Part shown: positions 49,363 to 60,300 of the stretch, piece after piece | How positions within the stretch are numbered: the stretch's first letter is position 1 | How the letters are laid out: each line of letters opens with the position of its first letter | Origin: Arenicola marina | Taxonomy: Eukaryota > Annelida > Polychaeta > Arenicolidae | Reading direction: 5' to 3' | Assembly: GCA_964019135.1 (NCBI GenBank) | Contig: CAXHSH010000322.1 | Location: forward strand, 1 to 64,000 | Length of the DNA: 64,000 bases | Notes under the pieces: generated by a model | Database searches by the model: none | The model's input: the letters and a program-made list of their open reading frames with translations, nothing else | Told to the model about the DNA's origin: nothing | Translations under genes and position numbers: made by a program

Positions 49363-51418
49363 CGTGTGTTTTCCTAGTATGTCGCTAAAACCGAGTGTGT
49401 TTTACAGTATATCGCTATAACCGAGTGTTACGTGTAGTATATCCTGAAAACATAGTGTTTTGAGTAGTATATCGTTAGAACCGAGTGTTTTCGTTAATAA
49501 AATGATCGAATCATGTGTGTTTGTGTTGTGTATCTCTAAAGCCGAGTGATTTATAGAGGATGCCGCGATAACTAAGTGTTTGATGGAGTATATCCATAAA
49601 AGAGAGTGTTTTGAGTAGCATATCGCTCGTACCGCTTGTTTTGGGAAGTAGGACACTGGAATCTGGCGTGTTTCCCCAGTATGTCGCTAAAACCGAGTGT
49701 GTTTTACAGTATATCGCTATAACCGAGTGTTATGTGTAATATATCCTTAACACAGAGTGTTTTGAGTAATACATCGTTTGAATCGAGTGTTTTCGTTAAT
49801 AAAATGATCGAATCATGTGTGTTTGTGTTGTGTATCTCTAAAGCCGAGTGATTTGTAGAGTATGCCGATATAACTAAGTGTTTGATGGAGTATATCCCTA
49901 AAAGAGAGTGTTTTGAGTAGCATATCGCTCGTACCGCTTGTTTTGGGAAGTAGGACACTGGAATCTGGCGTGTTTCCCCAGTATGTCGCTAAAACCGAAT
50001 GTGCTTTACAGTATATCGCTATAACCGAGTGTTATGTGTAATATATCCTCAACACAGAGTGTTTTGAGTAGTATATCGTTAGAATCGAGTGTTTTCGTTA
50101 ATAAAATGATCGAATCATGTGTGTTTGTGTTGTGTATCTCTAAAGCCGAGTGATTTGTAGAGTATGCCGCTATAACTAAGTGTTTGATGGAGTAAATCCC
50201 TAAAAGAGAGTGTTTTGAGTAGTATATCGCTCGTACCGAGTGTTTTGAGCAGTATATCGCTCGTACCGTGTGTTTTGGGAAGTAGAATACTGGAATCTGG
50301 TGTGTTTCAATAGTACGTCGCAAAAGCCGAGTGTTTGTACAGTATATCCCTATAACCGAGTGCTTCGTGTAGTATATCCTTATAAAAGCGAATGTTTGAA
50401 GCAGTATATCGCTCGTACCGATTGTTTTGAGCAGTATGCCGCTCGTAAAGCTTGTTTTGGGAAGTAAGACACTGGAATCTGGTGTGTTTCCCCAGTATGT
50501 CGCTAAAACCGAGTGTCATGTGTAATATATCCTTAACACAGAGTGTTTTGAGTAGTGTATTGTTAGAACCGAGTGTTTTCGTTAATAAAATGATCGAAAA
50601 ATGTGTGTTTGTGTTGTGTATCTCTAAAGCCGAGTGATTTGTAGAGTATGCCGCTATAACTAAGTGTTTGATGGAGTATATCCCTAAAAGAGAGTGTTTT
50701 GAGTAGTATATCGCTCGTACCGAGTGTTTTGAGCAGTATATCGCTCGTACCGAGTGTTTTGGGAGGTAGAATACTGGAATCTGGTGTGTTTCCCTAGTAT
50801 GTCGCTAAAGCCGAGTGTTTGTACAGTATATCCCTATAACCGAGTGCTTCGTGTAGTATATCCCTATGAAAGCGAATGTTTTAAGCAGTATATCGCTCGT
50901 ACCGAGTGTTTTGGGAAGTAGGACACTGGAATCTGGTGTGTTTCCCCAGTATGTCGCTAAAACCGAGTGTGTTTTACAGTATATCGCTATAACAGAGTGT
51001 TATGTGTAATATATCCTTAACACAGAGTGTTTTGAGTAGTATATCGTTAGAACCGAGTGTTTTGGTTAATAAAATGATCGAACCATGTGTGTTTGTGTTG
51101 TGTATCTCTAAAGCCGAGTGATTTGTAGAGTATGCCGATATAACTAAGTGTTTGATGGAGTATATCCCTAAAAGAGAGTGTTTTGAGTAGCATATCGCTC
51201 GTACCGCTTGTTTTGGGAAGTAGGACACTGGAATCTGGTGTGTTTCCCTAGTATGTCGCTAAAGCCGAGTGTTTGTACAGTATATCCCTATAACCGAGTG
51301 CTTCGTGTAGTATATCCTTATGAAAGCGAATGTTTTAAGCAGTATATCGCTCGTACCGATTGTTTTGAGCAGTATGTCGCTCGTACCGCTTGTTTTGGGA
51401 AGTAGGACACTGGAATCT

Positions 51419-53047
51419 GGTGTGTTTCCCCAGTATGTCGCTAAAACCGAGTGTGTTTTACAGTATATCGCTATAACCGAGTGTTATGTGTAATATATCC
51501 TTAACACAGAGTGTTTTGAGTAGTATATCGTTAGAACCGAGTGTTTTGGTTAATAAAATGATCGAACCATATGTGTTTGTGTTGTGTATCTCTAAAGCCG
51601 AGTGATTTGTAGAGTATGCCGATATAACTAAGTGTTTGATGGAGTATATCCCTAAAAGAGAGTGTTTTGAGTAGCATATCGCTCGTATCGCTTGTTTTAG
51701 GAAGTAGAACACTGGAATCTGGCGTGTTTCCCCAGTATGTCGCTAAAACCGAGTGTGTTTTACAGTATATCGCTATAACCGAGTGTTATGTGTAATATAT
51801 CCTTAACACAGAGTGTTTTGAGTAGTATATCGTTAGAATCGAGTGTTTTCGTTAATAAAATGATCGAATCATGTGTGTTTGTGTTGTGTATCTCTAAAGC
51901 CGAGTGATTTGTAGAGTATGCCGCTATAACTAAGTGTTTGATGGAGTATATCCCTAAAAGAGAGTGTTTTGAGTAGTATATCGCTCGTACCGAGTGTTTT
52001 GAGCAGTATATCCTTCGTACCGAGTGTTTTGGGAAGTAGAATACTGGAATCTGGTGTGTTTCCCTAGTATGTGGCTAAAGCCGAGTGTTTGTACAGTATA
52101 TCCCTATAACCGAGTACTTCGTGTAGTATATCCTTATGAAAGCGAATGTTTTAAGCAGTATATCGCTCGTACCGACTGTTTTGAGCAGTATGTCGCTCGT
52201 ACCGCTTGTTTTGGAAGTAGGACACTGGAATCTGGTGTGTTTCCCCAGTATGTCGCTAAAACCGAGTGTGTTTTACAGTATATCGCTATAACCGAGTGTT
52301 ATGTGTAATATATCCTTAACACAGTGTTTTGAGTAGTATATCGTTAGAACCGAGTGTTTTGGTTAATAAAATGATCGAACCATATGTGTTTGTGTTGTGT
52401 ATCTCTAAAGCCGAGTGATTTGTAGAGTATGCCGATGTAACTAAGTGTTTGATGGAGTATATCCCTAAAAGAGAGTGTTTTGAGTAGCATATCGCTCGTA
52501 TCGCTTGTTTTAGGAAGTAGAACACTGGAATCTGGCGTGTTTCCCCAGTATGTCGCTAAAACCGAGTGTGTTTTACAGTATATCGCTAAAACCGAGTGTT
52601 ATGTGTAATATATCCTTAACACAGAGTGTTTTGAGTAGTAGATCGTTAGAATCGAGTGTTTTCGTTAATAAAATGATCGAATCATGTGTGTTTGTGTTGT
52701 GTATCTCTAAAGCCGAGTGATTTGTAGAGTATGCCGCTATAACTAAGTGTTTGATGGAGTATATCCCTAAAAGAGAGTGTTTTGAGTAGTATATCGCTCG
52801 TACCGAGTGTTTTGAGCAGTATATCGCTCGTACCGAGTGTTTTGGGAAGTAGAATACTGGAATCTGGTGTGTTTCCCTAGTATGTGGCTAAAGCCGAGTG
52901 TTTGTACAGTATATCCCTATAATCGACCGCTTCGTGTAGTATATCCTTATAAAAGCGAGTGTTTGAAGCAGTATATCGCTCGTACCGATTGTTTTGAGCA
53001 GTATGCCGCTCGTACCGCTTGTTTTGGGAAGTAAGAAACTGGAATCT
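51419..53047 (+). repeat. 815/814-bp tandem pair of 302+514 composites
   Basis: Landmarks 51458, 51760, 52273, 52573, 53087 give 302, 513, 300, 514. Both halves share TTTTAGGAAGTAGAAC (about 51696 and 52509) and TATGTGGCTAAAG (about 52069 and 52882), rare elsewhere. The small shortfalls come from a one-base loss in TTTTGGAAG near 52212, a two-base loss in ACACAGTG near 52321, and c2 ending CTAAAACC. The pair is copied at 62119-63747. Confidence 0.88.
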
Positions 53048-53561
53048 GGTGTGTTTCCCCAGTATGTCGCTAAAACCGAGTGTGTTTTACAGTATATCGC
53101 TATAACCGAGTGTTATGTGTAATATATCTATAACACAGAGTGTTTTGAGTAGTATATCGTTAGAACCGAGTGTTTTCGTTAATAAAATGATCGAACCATG
53201 TGTGTTTGTGTTGTGTATCTCTAAAGCCGAGTGATTTGTAGAGTATGCCGCTATAACTAAGTGTTTGATGGAGTATATCCCTAAAAGAGAGTGTTTTGAG
53301 TAGTATATCGCTCGTACCGAGTGTTTTGAGCAGTATATCGCTCGTACCGAGTGTTTTGGGAAGTAGAATACTGGAATCTGGTGTGTTTCCCTAGTATGTC
53401 GCTAAAGCCGAGTGTTTGTACAGTATATCCCTATAACCGAGTGCTTCGTGTAGTATATCCTTATGAAAGCGAATGTTTTAAGCAGTATATCGCTCGTACC
53501 GATTGTTTTGAGCAGTATGTCGCTCGTACCGCTTGTTTTGGGAAGTAGGACACTGGAATCT
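53048..53561 (+). repeat. 514-bp 17-mer higher-order repeat (type example)
   Basis: Monomers c1 to c9 (53048-53318) are followed by seven more, then c10. They are: a GAGCAG form of c9 (53319-53348); a c10-like monomer with GGGAAGTAGAATACTGG (53349-53379, 31 bp); a c1-like GGTGTGTTTCCCTAG (53380-53409); a c2-like GAGTGTTTGTACAG (53410-53438, 29 bp); a c3-like GAGTGCTTCGTGTAG (53439-53470, 32 bp); GAATGTTTTAAGCAG (53471-53500); GATTGTTTTGAGCAG (53501-53530); and c10 (53531-53561). A 515-bp form has GTAATGTCGC instead of GTATGTCGC in the sixteenth monomer. This is one of the two commonest units in the window. Confidence 0.94.
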
Positions 53562-54333
53562 GGCGTGTTTCCCCAGTATGTCGCTAAAACCGAGTGTGTT
53601 TTACAGTATATCGCTATAACCGAGTGTTATGTGTAATATATCCTTAACACAGTGTTTTGAGTAGTATATCGTTAGAATCGAGTGTTTTCGTTTATAAAAT
53701 GATCGAATCATGTGTGTTTGTGTTGTGTATCTCTAAAGCCGAGTGATTTGTAGAGTATGCCGCTATAACTAAGTGTTTGATGGAGTAAATCCCTAAAAGA
53801 GAGTGTTTTGAGTAGTATATCGCTGGTACCGAGTGTTTTGAGCAGTATATCGCTCGTACCGAGTGTTTTGGGAGGTAGAATACTGGAATCTGGTGTGTTT
53901 CCCTAGTATGTCGCTAAAGCCGAGTGTTTGTACAGTATATCCCTATAACCGAGTGCTTCGTGTAGTATATCCTCATGAAAGCGAATGTTTTAAGCAGTAT
54001 ATCGCTCGTACCGATTGTTTTGAGCAGTATGTCGCTCGTACCGCTTGTTTTGGGAAGTAGGACACTGGAATCTGGTGTGTTTCCCCAGTATGTCGCTAAA
54101 ACCGAGTGTGTTTTACAGTATATCGCTATAACCGAGTGTTATTTGTAATATATCCTTAACACAGAGTGTTTTGCGTAGTATATCGTTAGAACCGAGTGTT
54201 TTGATTAATAAAATGATCGAACCATATGTGTTTGTGTTGTGTATCTCTAAAGCCGAGTGATTTGTAGAGTATGCCGATATAACTAAGTGTTTGATGGAGT
54301 ATATCCATAAAAGAGAGTGTTTTGAGTAGCATA

Positions 54334-57300
54334 TCGCTCGTACCGCTTGTTTTGGGAAGTAGGACACTGGAATCTCGTGTGTTTTCCTAGTATGTCGCTA
54401 AAACCGAGTGTGTTTTACAGTATATCGCTATAACCGAGTGTTACGTGTAGTATATCCTGAAAACATAGTGTTTTGAGTAGTATATCGTTAGAACCGAGTG
54501 TTTTCGTTAATAAAATGATCGAATCATGTGTGTTTGTGTTGTGTATCTCTAAAGCCGAGTGATTTGTAGAGTATGCCGCTATAACTAAGTGTTTGATGGA
54601 GTATATCCATAAAAGAGAGTGTTTTGAGTAGCATATCGCTCGTACCGCTTGTTTTGGGAAGTAGGACACAGGAATCTGGCGTGTTTCCCCAGTATGTCGC
54701 TAAAACCGAGTGTGTTTTACAGTATATCGCTATAACCGAGTGTTATGTGTAATATATCCTTAACACAGAGTGTTTTGAGTAGTACATCGTTAGAATCGAG
54801 TGTTTTCGTTAATAAAATGATCGAATCATGTGTGTTTGTGTTGTGTATCTCTAAAGCCGAGTGATTTGTAGAGTATGCCGATATAACTAAGTGTTTGATG
54901 GAGTATATCCATAAAAGAGAGTGTTTTGAGTAGCATATCGCTCGTACCGCTTGTTTTGGGAAGTAGGACACTGGAATCTGGCGTGTTTCCCCAGTATGTC
55001 GCTAAAACCGAGTGTGCTTTACAGTATATCGCTATAACCGAGTGTTACGTGTAGTATATCCTGAAAACATAGTGTTTTGAGTAGTATATCGTTAGAACCG
55101 AGTGTTTTCGTTAATAAAATGATCGAATCATGTGTGTTTGTGTTGTGTATCTCTAAAGCCGAGTGATTTGTAGAGTATGCCGATATAACTAAGTGTTTGA
55201 TGGAGTATATCCCTAAAAGAGAGTGTTTTGAGTAGCATATCGCTCGTACCGCTTGTTTTGGGAAGTAGGACACAGGAATCTGGCGTGTTTCCCCAGTATG
55301 TCGCTAAAACCGAGTGTGTTTTACAGTATATCGCTATAACCGAGTGTTATGTGTAATATATCCTTAACACAGAGTGTTTTGAGTAGTACATCGTTAGAAT
55401 CGAGTGTTTTCGTTAATAAAATGATCGAATCATGTGTGTTTGTGTTGTGTATCTCTAAAGCCGAGTGATTTGTAGAGTATGCCGCTATAACTAAGTGTTT
55501 GATGGAGTGAATCCCTAAAAGAGAGTGTTTTGAGTAGTATATCGCTCGTACCGAGTGTTTTGAGCAGTATATCGCTCGTACCGAGTGTTTTGGGAAGTAG
55601 AATACTGGAATCTGGTGTGTTTCAATAGTACGTCGCAAAAGCCGAGTGTTTGTACAGTATATGACTATAACCGAGTGCTTCGTGTAGTATATCCTTATAA
55701 AAGCGAATGTTTGAAGCAGTATATCGCTCGTACCGATTGTTTTGAGCAGTATGCCGCTCGTAAAGCTTGTTTTGGGAAGTAAGACACTGGAATCTGGTGT
55801 GTTTCCCCAGTATGTCGCTAAAACCGAGTGTTATGTGTAATATATCCTTAACACAGAGTGTTTTGAGTAGTATATTGTTAGAACCGAGTGTTTTCGTTAA
55901 TAAAATGATCGAACCATGTGTGTTTGTGTTGTGTATCTCTAAAGCCGAGTGATTTGTAGAGTATGCCGCTATAACTAAGTGTTTGATGGAGTATATCCCT
56001 AAATAAGAGTGTTTTGAGTAGCATATCGCTCGTACCGCTTGTTTTGGGAAGTAGGACACTGGAATCTGGCGTGTTTCCCCAGTATGTCGCTAAAACCGAG
56101 TGTGTTTTACAGTATATCGCTATAACCGAGTGGTATGTGTAATATATCCTTAACACAGAGTGTTTTGAGTAGTATATCGTTAGATTCGAATGTTTTCGTT
56201 AATAAAATGATCGAACCATGTGTGTTTGTGTTGTGTATCTCTAAAGCCGAGTGATTTGTAGAGTATGCCGCTATAACTAAGTGTTTGATGGAGTAAATCC
56301 CTAAAAGAGAGTGTTTTGAGTAGTATATCGCTCGTACCGAGTGTTTTGAGCAGTATATCGCTCGTACCGAGTGTTTTGGGAAGTAGAATACCGGAATCTG
56401 GTGTGTTTCCCTAGTATGTCGCTAAACCCGAGTGTTTGTACAGTATATCCCTATAACCGAGTGCTTCGTGTAGTATATCCCTATAAAAGCGAATGTTTTA
56501 AGCAGTATATCGCTCGTACCGATTGTTTTGGGAAGTAGGACACTGGAATCTGGTGTGTTTCCCCAGTATGTCGCTAAAACCGAGTGTGTTTTACAGTATA
56601 TCGCTATAACAGAGTGTTATGTGTAATATATCCTTAACACAGAGTGTTTTGAGTAGTATATCGTTAGAACCGAGTGTTTTGGTTAATAAAATGATCGAAC
56701 CATGTGTGTTTGTGTTGTGTATCTCTAAAGCCGAGTGATTTGTAGAGTATGCCGATATAACTAAGTGTTTGATGGAGTATATCCCTAAAAGAGAGTGTTT
56801 TGAGTAGCATATCGCTCGTACCGCTTGTTTTGGGAAGTAGGACACTGGAATCTGGCGTGTTTCCCCAGTATGTCGCTAAAACCGAGTGTGTTTTACAGTA
56901 TATCGCTATAACCGAGTGGTATGTGTAATATATCCTTAACACAGAGTGTTTTGAGTAGTATATCGTTAGATTCAAATGTTTTCGTTAATAAAATGATCGA
57001 ACCATGTGTGTTTGTGTTGTGTATCTCTAAAGCCGAGTGATTTGTAGAGTATGCCGCTATAACTAAGTGTTTGATGGAGTAAATCCCTAAAAGAGAGTGT
57101 TTTCAGTAGTATATCGCTCGTACCGAGTGTTTTGAGCAGTATATCGCTCGTACCGAGTGTTTTGGGAAGTAGAATAGTGGAATCTGGTGTGTTTCCCTAG
57201 TATGTCGCTAAAGCCGAGTGTTTGTACAGTATATCCCTATAACCGAGTGCTTCGTGTAGTATTTCCTTATGAAAGCGAATGTTTTAAGCAGTATATCGCT

Positions 57301-60300
57301 CGTACCGATTGTTTTGAGCAGTATGTCGCTCGTACCGCTAGTTTTGGGAAGTAGGACACTGGAATCTGGTGTGTTTCCCCAGTATGTCGCTAAAACCGAG
57401 TGTGTTTTACAGTATATCGCTATAACCGAGTGTTATGTGTAATATATCCTTATCACAGAGTGTTTTGAGTAGTATATCGCTCGTACCGAGTGTTTTGAGC
57501 AGTATATCGCTCGTACCGAGTGTTTTGGGAGGTAGAATACTGGAATCTGGTGTGTTTCCCTAGTATGTCGCTAAAGCCGAGTGTTTATACAGTATGTCCC
57601 TATAACCGAGTGCTTCGTGTAGTACATTCTTATAAAAGCGAATGTTTTAAGCATTATATCGCTCGTACCGATTGTTTTGAGCAGTAATGTCGCTCGTACC
57701 GCTTGTTTTGGGAAGTAGGACACTGGAATCTCGTGTGTTTTCCTAGTATGTCGCTAAAACCGAGTGTGTTTTACAGTATATCGCTATAACTGAGTGTTAC
57801 GTGCAGTATATCCTGAAAACATAGTGTTTTGAGTAGTATATCGTTAGAACCGAGTGTTTTCGTTAATAAAATGATCGAATCATGTGTGTTTGTGTTGTGT
57901 ATCTCTAAAGCCGAGTGATTTGTAGAGTATGCCGCGATAACTAAGTGTTTGATGGAGTATATCCATAAAAGAGAGTGTTTTGAGTATCATATCGCTCGTA
58001 CCGCTTGTTTTGGGAAGTAGGACACTGGAATCTGGCGTGTTTCCCCAGTATGTCGCTAAAACCGAGTGTGTTTCCCCAGTATGTCGCTAAAACCGAGTGT
58101 GTTTTACAGTATATCGCTATAACCGAGTGTTATGTGTAATATATCCTTAACACAGAGTGTTTTGAGTAATACATCGTTAGAATCGAGTGTTTTCGTTAAT
58201 AAAATGATCGAATCATGTGTGTTTGTGTTGTGTATCTCTAAAGCCGAGTGATTTGTAGAGTATGCCGATATAACTAAGTGTTTGATGGAGTATATCCATA
58301 AAAGAGAGTGTTTTGAGTAGCATGTCGCTCGTACGGCTTGTTTTGGGAAGTAGGACACTGCAATCTGGTGTGTTTCCCTAGTATGTCGCTAAAACCGAGT
58401 GTGCTTTACAGTATATCCCTATAACCGAGTGCTTCGTGTAGTATATCCTTATAAAAGCGAATGTTTGAAGCAGTATATCGCTCGTACCGATTGTTTTGAG
58501 CAGTATGCCGCTCGTAAAGCTTGTTTTGGGAAGTAAGACACTGGAATCTGGTGTGTTTCCCCAGTATGTCGCTAAAACCGAGTGTTATGTGTAATATATC
58601 CTTAACACAGAGTGTTTTGAGTAGTATATTGTTAGAACCGAGTGTTTTCGTTAATAAAATGATCGAACCCTGTGTGTTTGTGTTGTGTATCTCTAAAGCC
58701 GAGTGATTTGTAGAGTATGCCGCTATAACTAAGTGTTTGATGGCGTATATCCCTAAAAGAGAGTGTTTTGAGTAGTATATCGCTCGTACCGAGTGTTTTG
58801 AGCGGTATATCGCTCGTACCGAGTGTTTTGGGAGGTAGAATACTGGAATCTGGTGTGTTTCCCTAGTATGTCGCTAAAGCCGAGTGTTTGTACAGTATAT
58901 CCCTATAACCGAGTGCTTCGTGTAGTATATCCCTATGAAAGCGAATGTTTTAAGCAGTATATCGCTCGTACCGATTGTTTTGGGAAGTAGGACACTGGAA
59001 TCTGGTGTGTTTCCCCAGTATGTCGCTAAAACCGAGTGTGTTTTACAGTATATCGCTAAAACCGAGTGTGTTTTACAGTATATCGCTATAACCGAGTGTC
59101 ATGTGTAATATATCCTTAACACAGAGTGTTTTGTGTAGTATATCGTTAGAATCGAGTGTTTTTGTTAATAAAATGATCGAATGATGTGTGTTTGTGTTGT
59201 GTATCTCTAAAGCCGAGTGATTTGTAGAGTATGCCGCTATAACTAAGTGTTTGATGGAGTAAATCCCTAAAAGAGAGTGTTTTGAATAGTATATCGCTCG
59301 TACCGAGTGTTTTGAGCAGTATATCGCTCGTGCCGAGTGTTTTGGCAAGTAGAATACTGGAATCTGGTGTGTTTCCCTAGTACGTCGCAAAAGCCGAGTG
59401 TTTGTACAGTATATCCCTATAACCGACCGCTTCGTGTAGTATATCCTTATAAAAGCGAATATTTGAAGCAGTATATCGCTCGTACCGATTGTTTTGAGCA
59501 GTATGCCGCTCGTACCGCTTGTTTTGGGAAGTAAGAAAGTGGAATCTGGTGTGTTTCCCCAGTATGTCGCTAAAACCGAGTGTGTTTTACAGTATATCGC
59601 TATAACCGAGTGTTATGTGTAATATATCCTTAACACAGAGTGTTTTGAGTAGTATATCGTTAGAACCGAGTGTTTTCGTTAATAAAATAATCGAACCATG
59701 TGTGTTTGTGTTGTGTATCTCTAAAGCCGAGTGATTTGTAGAGTATGCCGCTATAACTAAGCGTTTGATGGAGTATATCCCTAAAAGAGAGTGTTTTGAG
59801 TAGTATATCGCTCGTACCGAGTGTTTTGAGCAGTATATCGCTCGTACCGAGTGTTTTGGGAAGTAGAATACTGGAATCTGGTGTGTTTCCCTAGTATGTC
59901 GCTAAAGCCGAGTGTTTGTACAGTATATCCCTATAACCGAGTGCTTCGTGTAGTATATCCTTATGAAAGCGAATGTTTTAAGCAGTATATCGCTCGTACC
60001 GATTGTTTTGAGCAGTAATGTCGCTCGTACCGCTTGTTTTGGGAAGTAGGACACTGGAATCTCGTGTGTTTTCCTAGTATGTCGCTAAAACCGAGTGTGT
60101 TTTACAGTATATCGCTATAACCGAGTGTTACGTGTAGTATATCCTGAAAACATAGTGTTTTGAGTAGTATATCGTTAGAACCGAGTGTTTTCGTTAATAA
60201 AATGATCGAATCATGTGTGTTTGTGTTGTGTATCTCTAAAGCCGAGTGATTTATAGAGGATGCCGCGATAACTAAGTGTTTGATGGAGTATATCCATAAA

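Larger units (their letters stand above)
43332..54333 (+). repeat. 11,002-bp tandem repeat unit, copy 1
   Basis: Landmarks from 43413 to 54113 recur 11,002 bp later until 58406, then 10,700 bp later. The unit ends at about 54333, where the second copy starts at once. The junction joins a c9 monomer (GAGTAGCATATCG) to a c10. In copy 1 the corresponding left edge follows a GAGCAGTAATGTCG monomer. That difference fixes the breakpoint to the shared CGCTCGTACCG bases. Confidence 0.92.
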
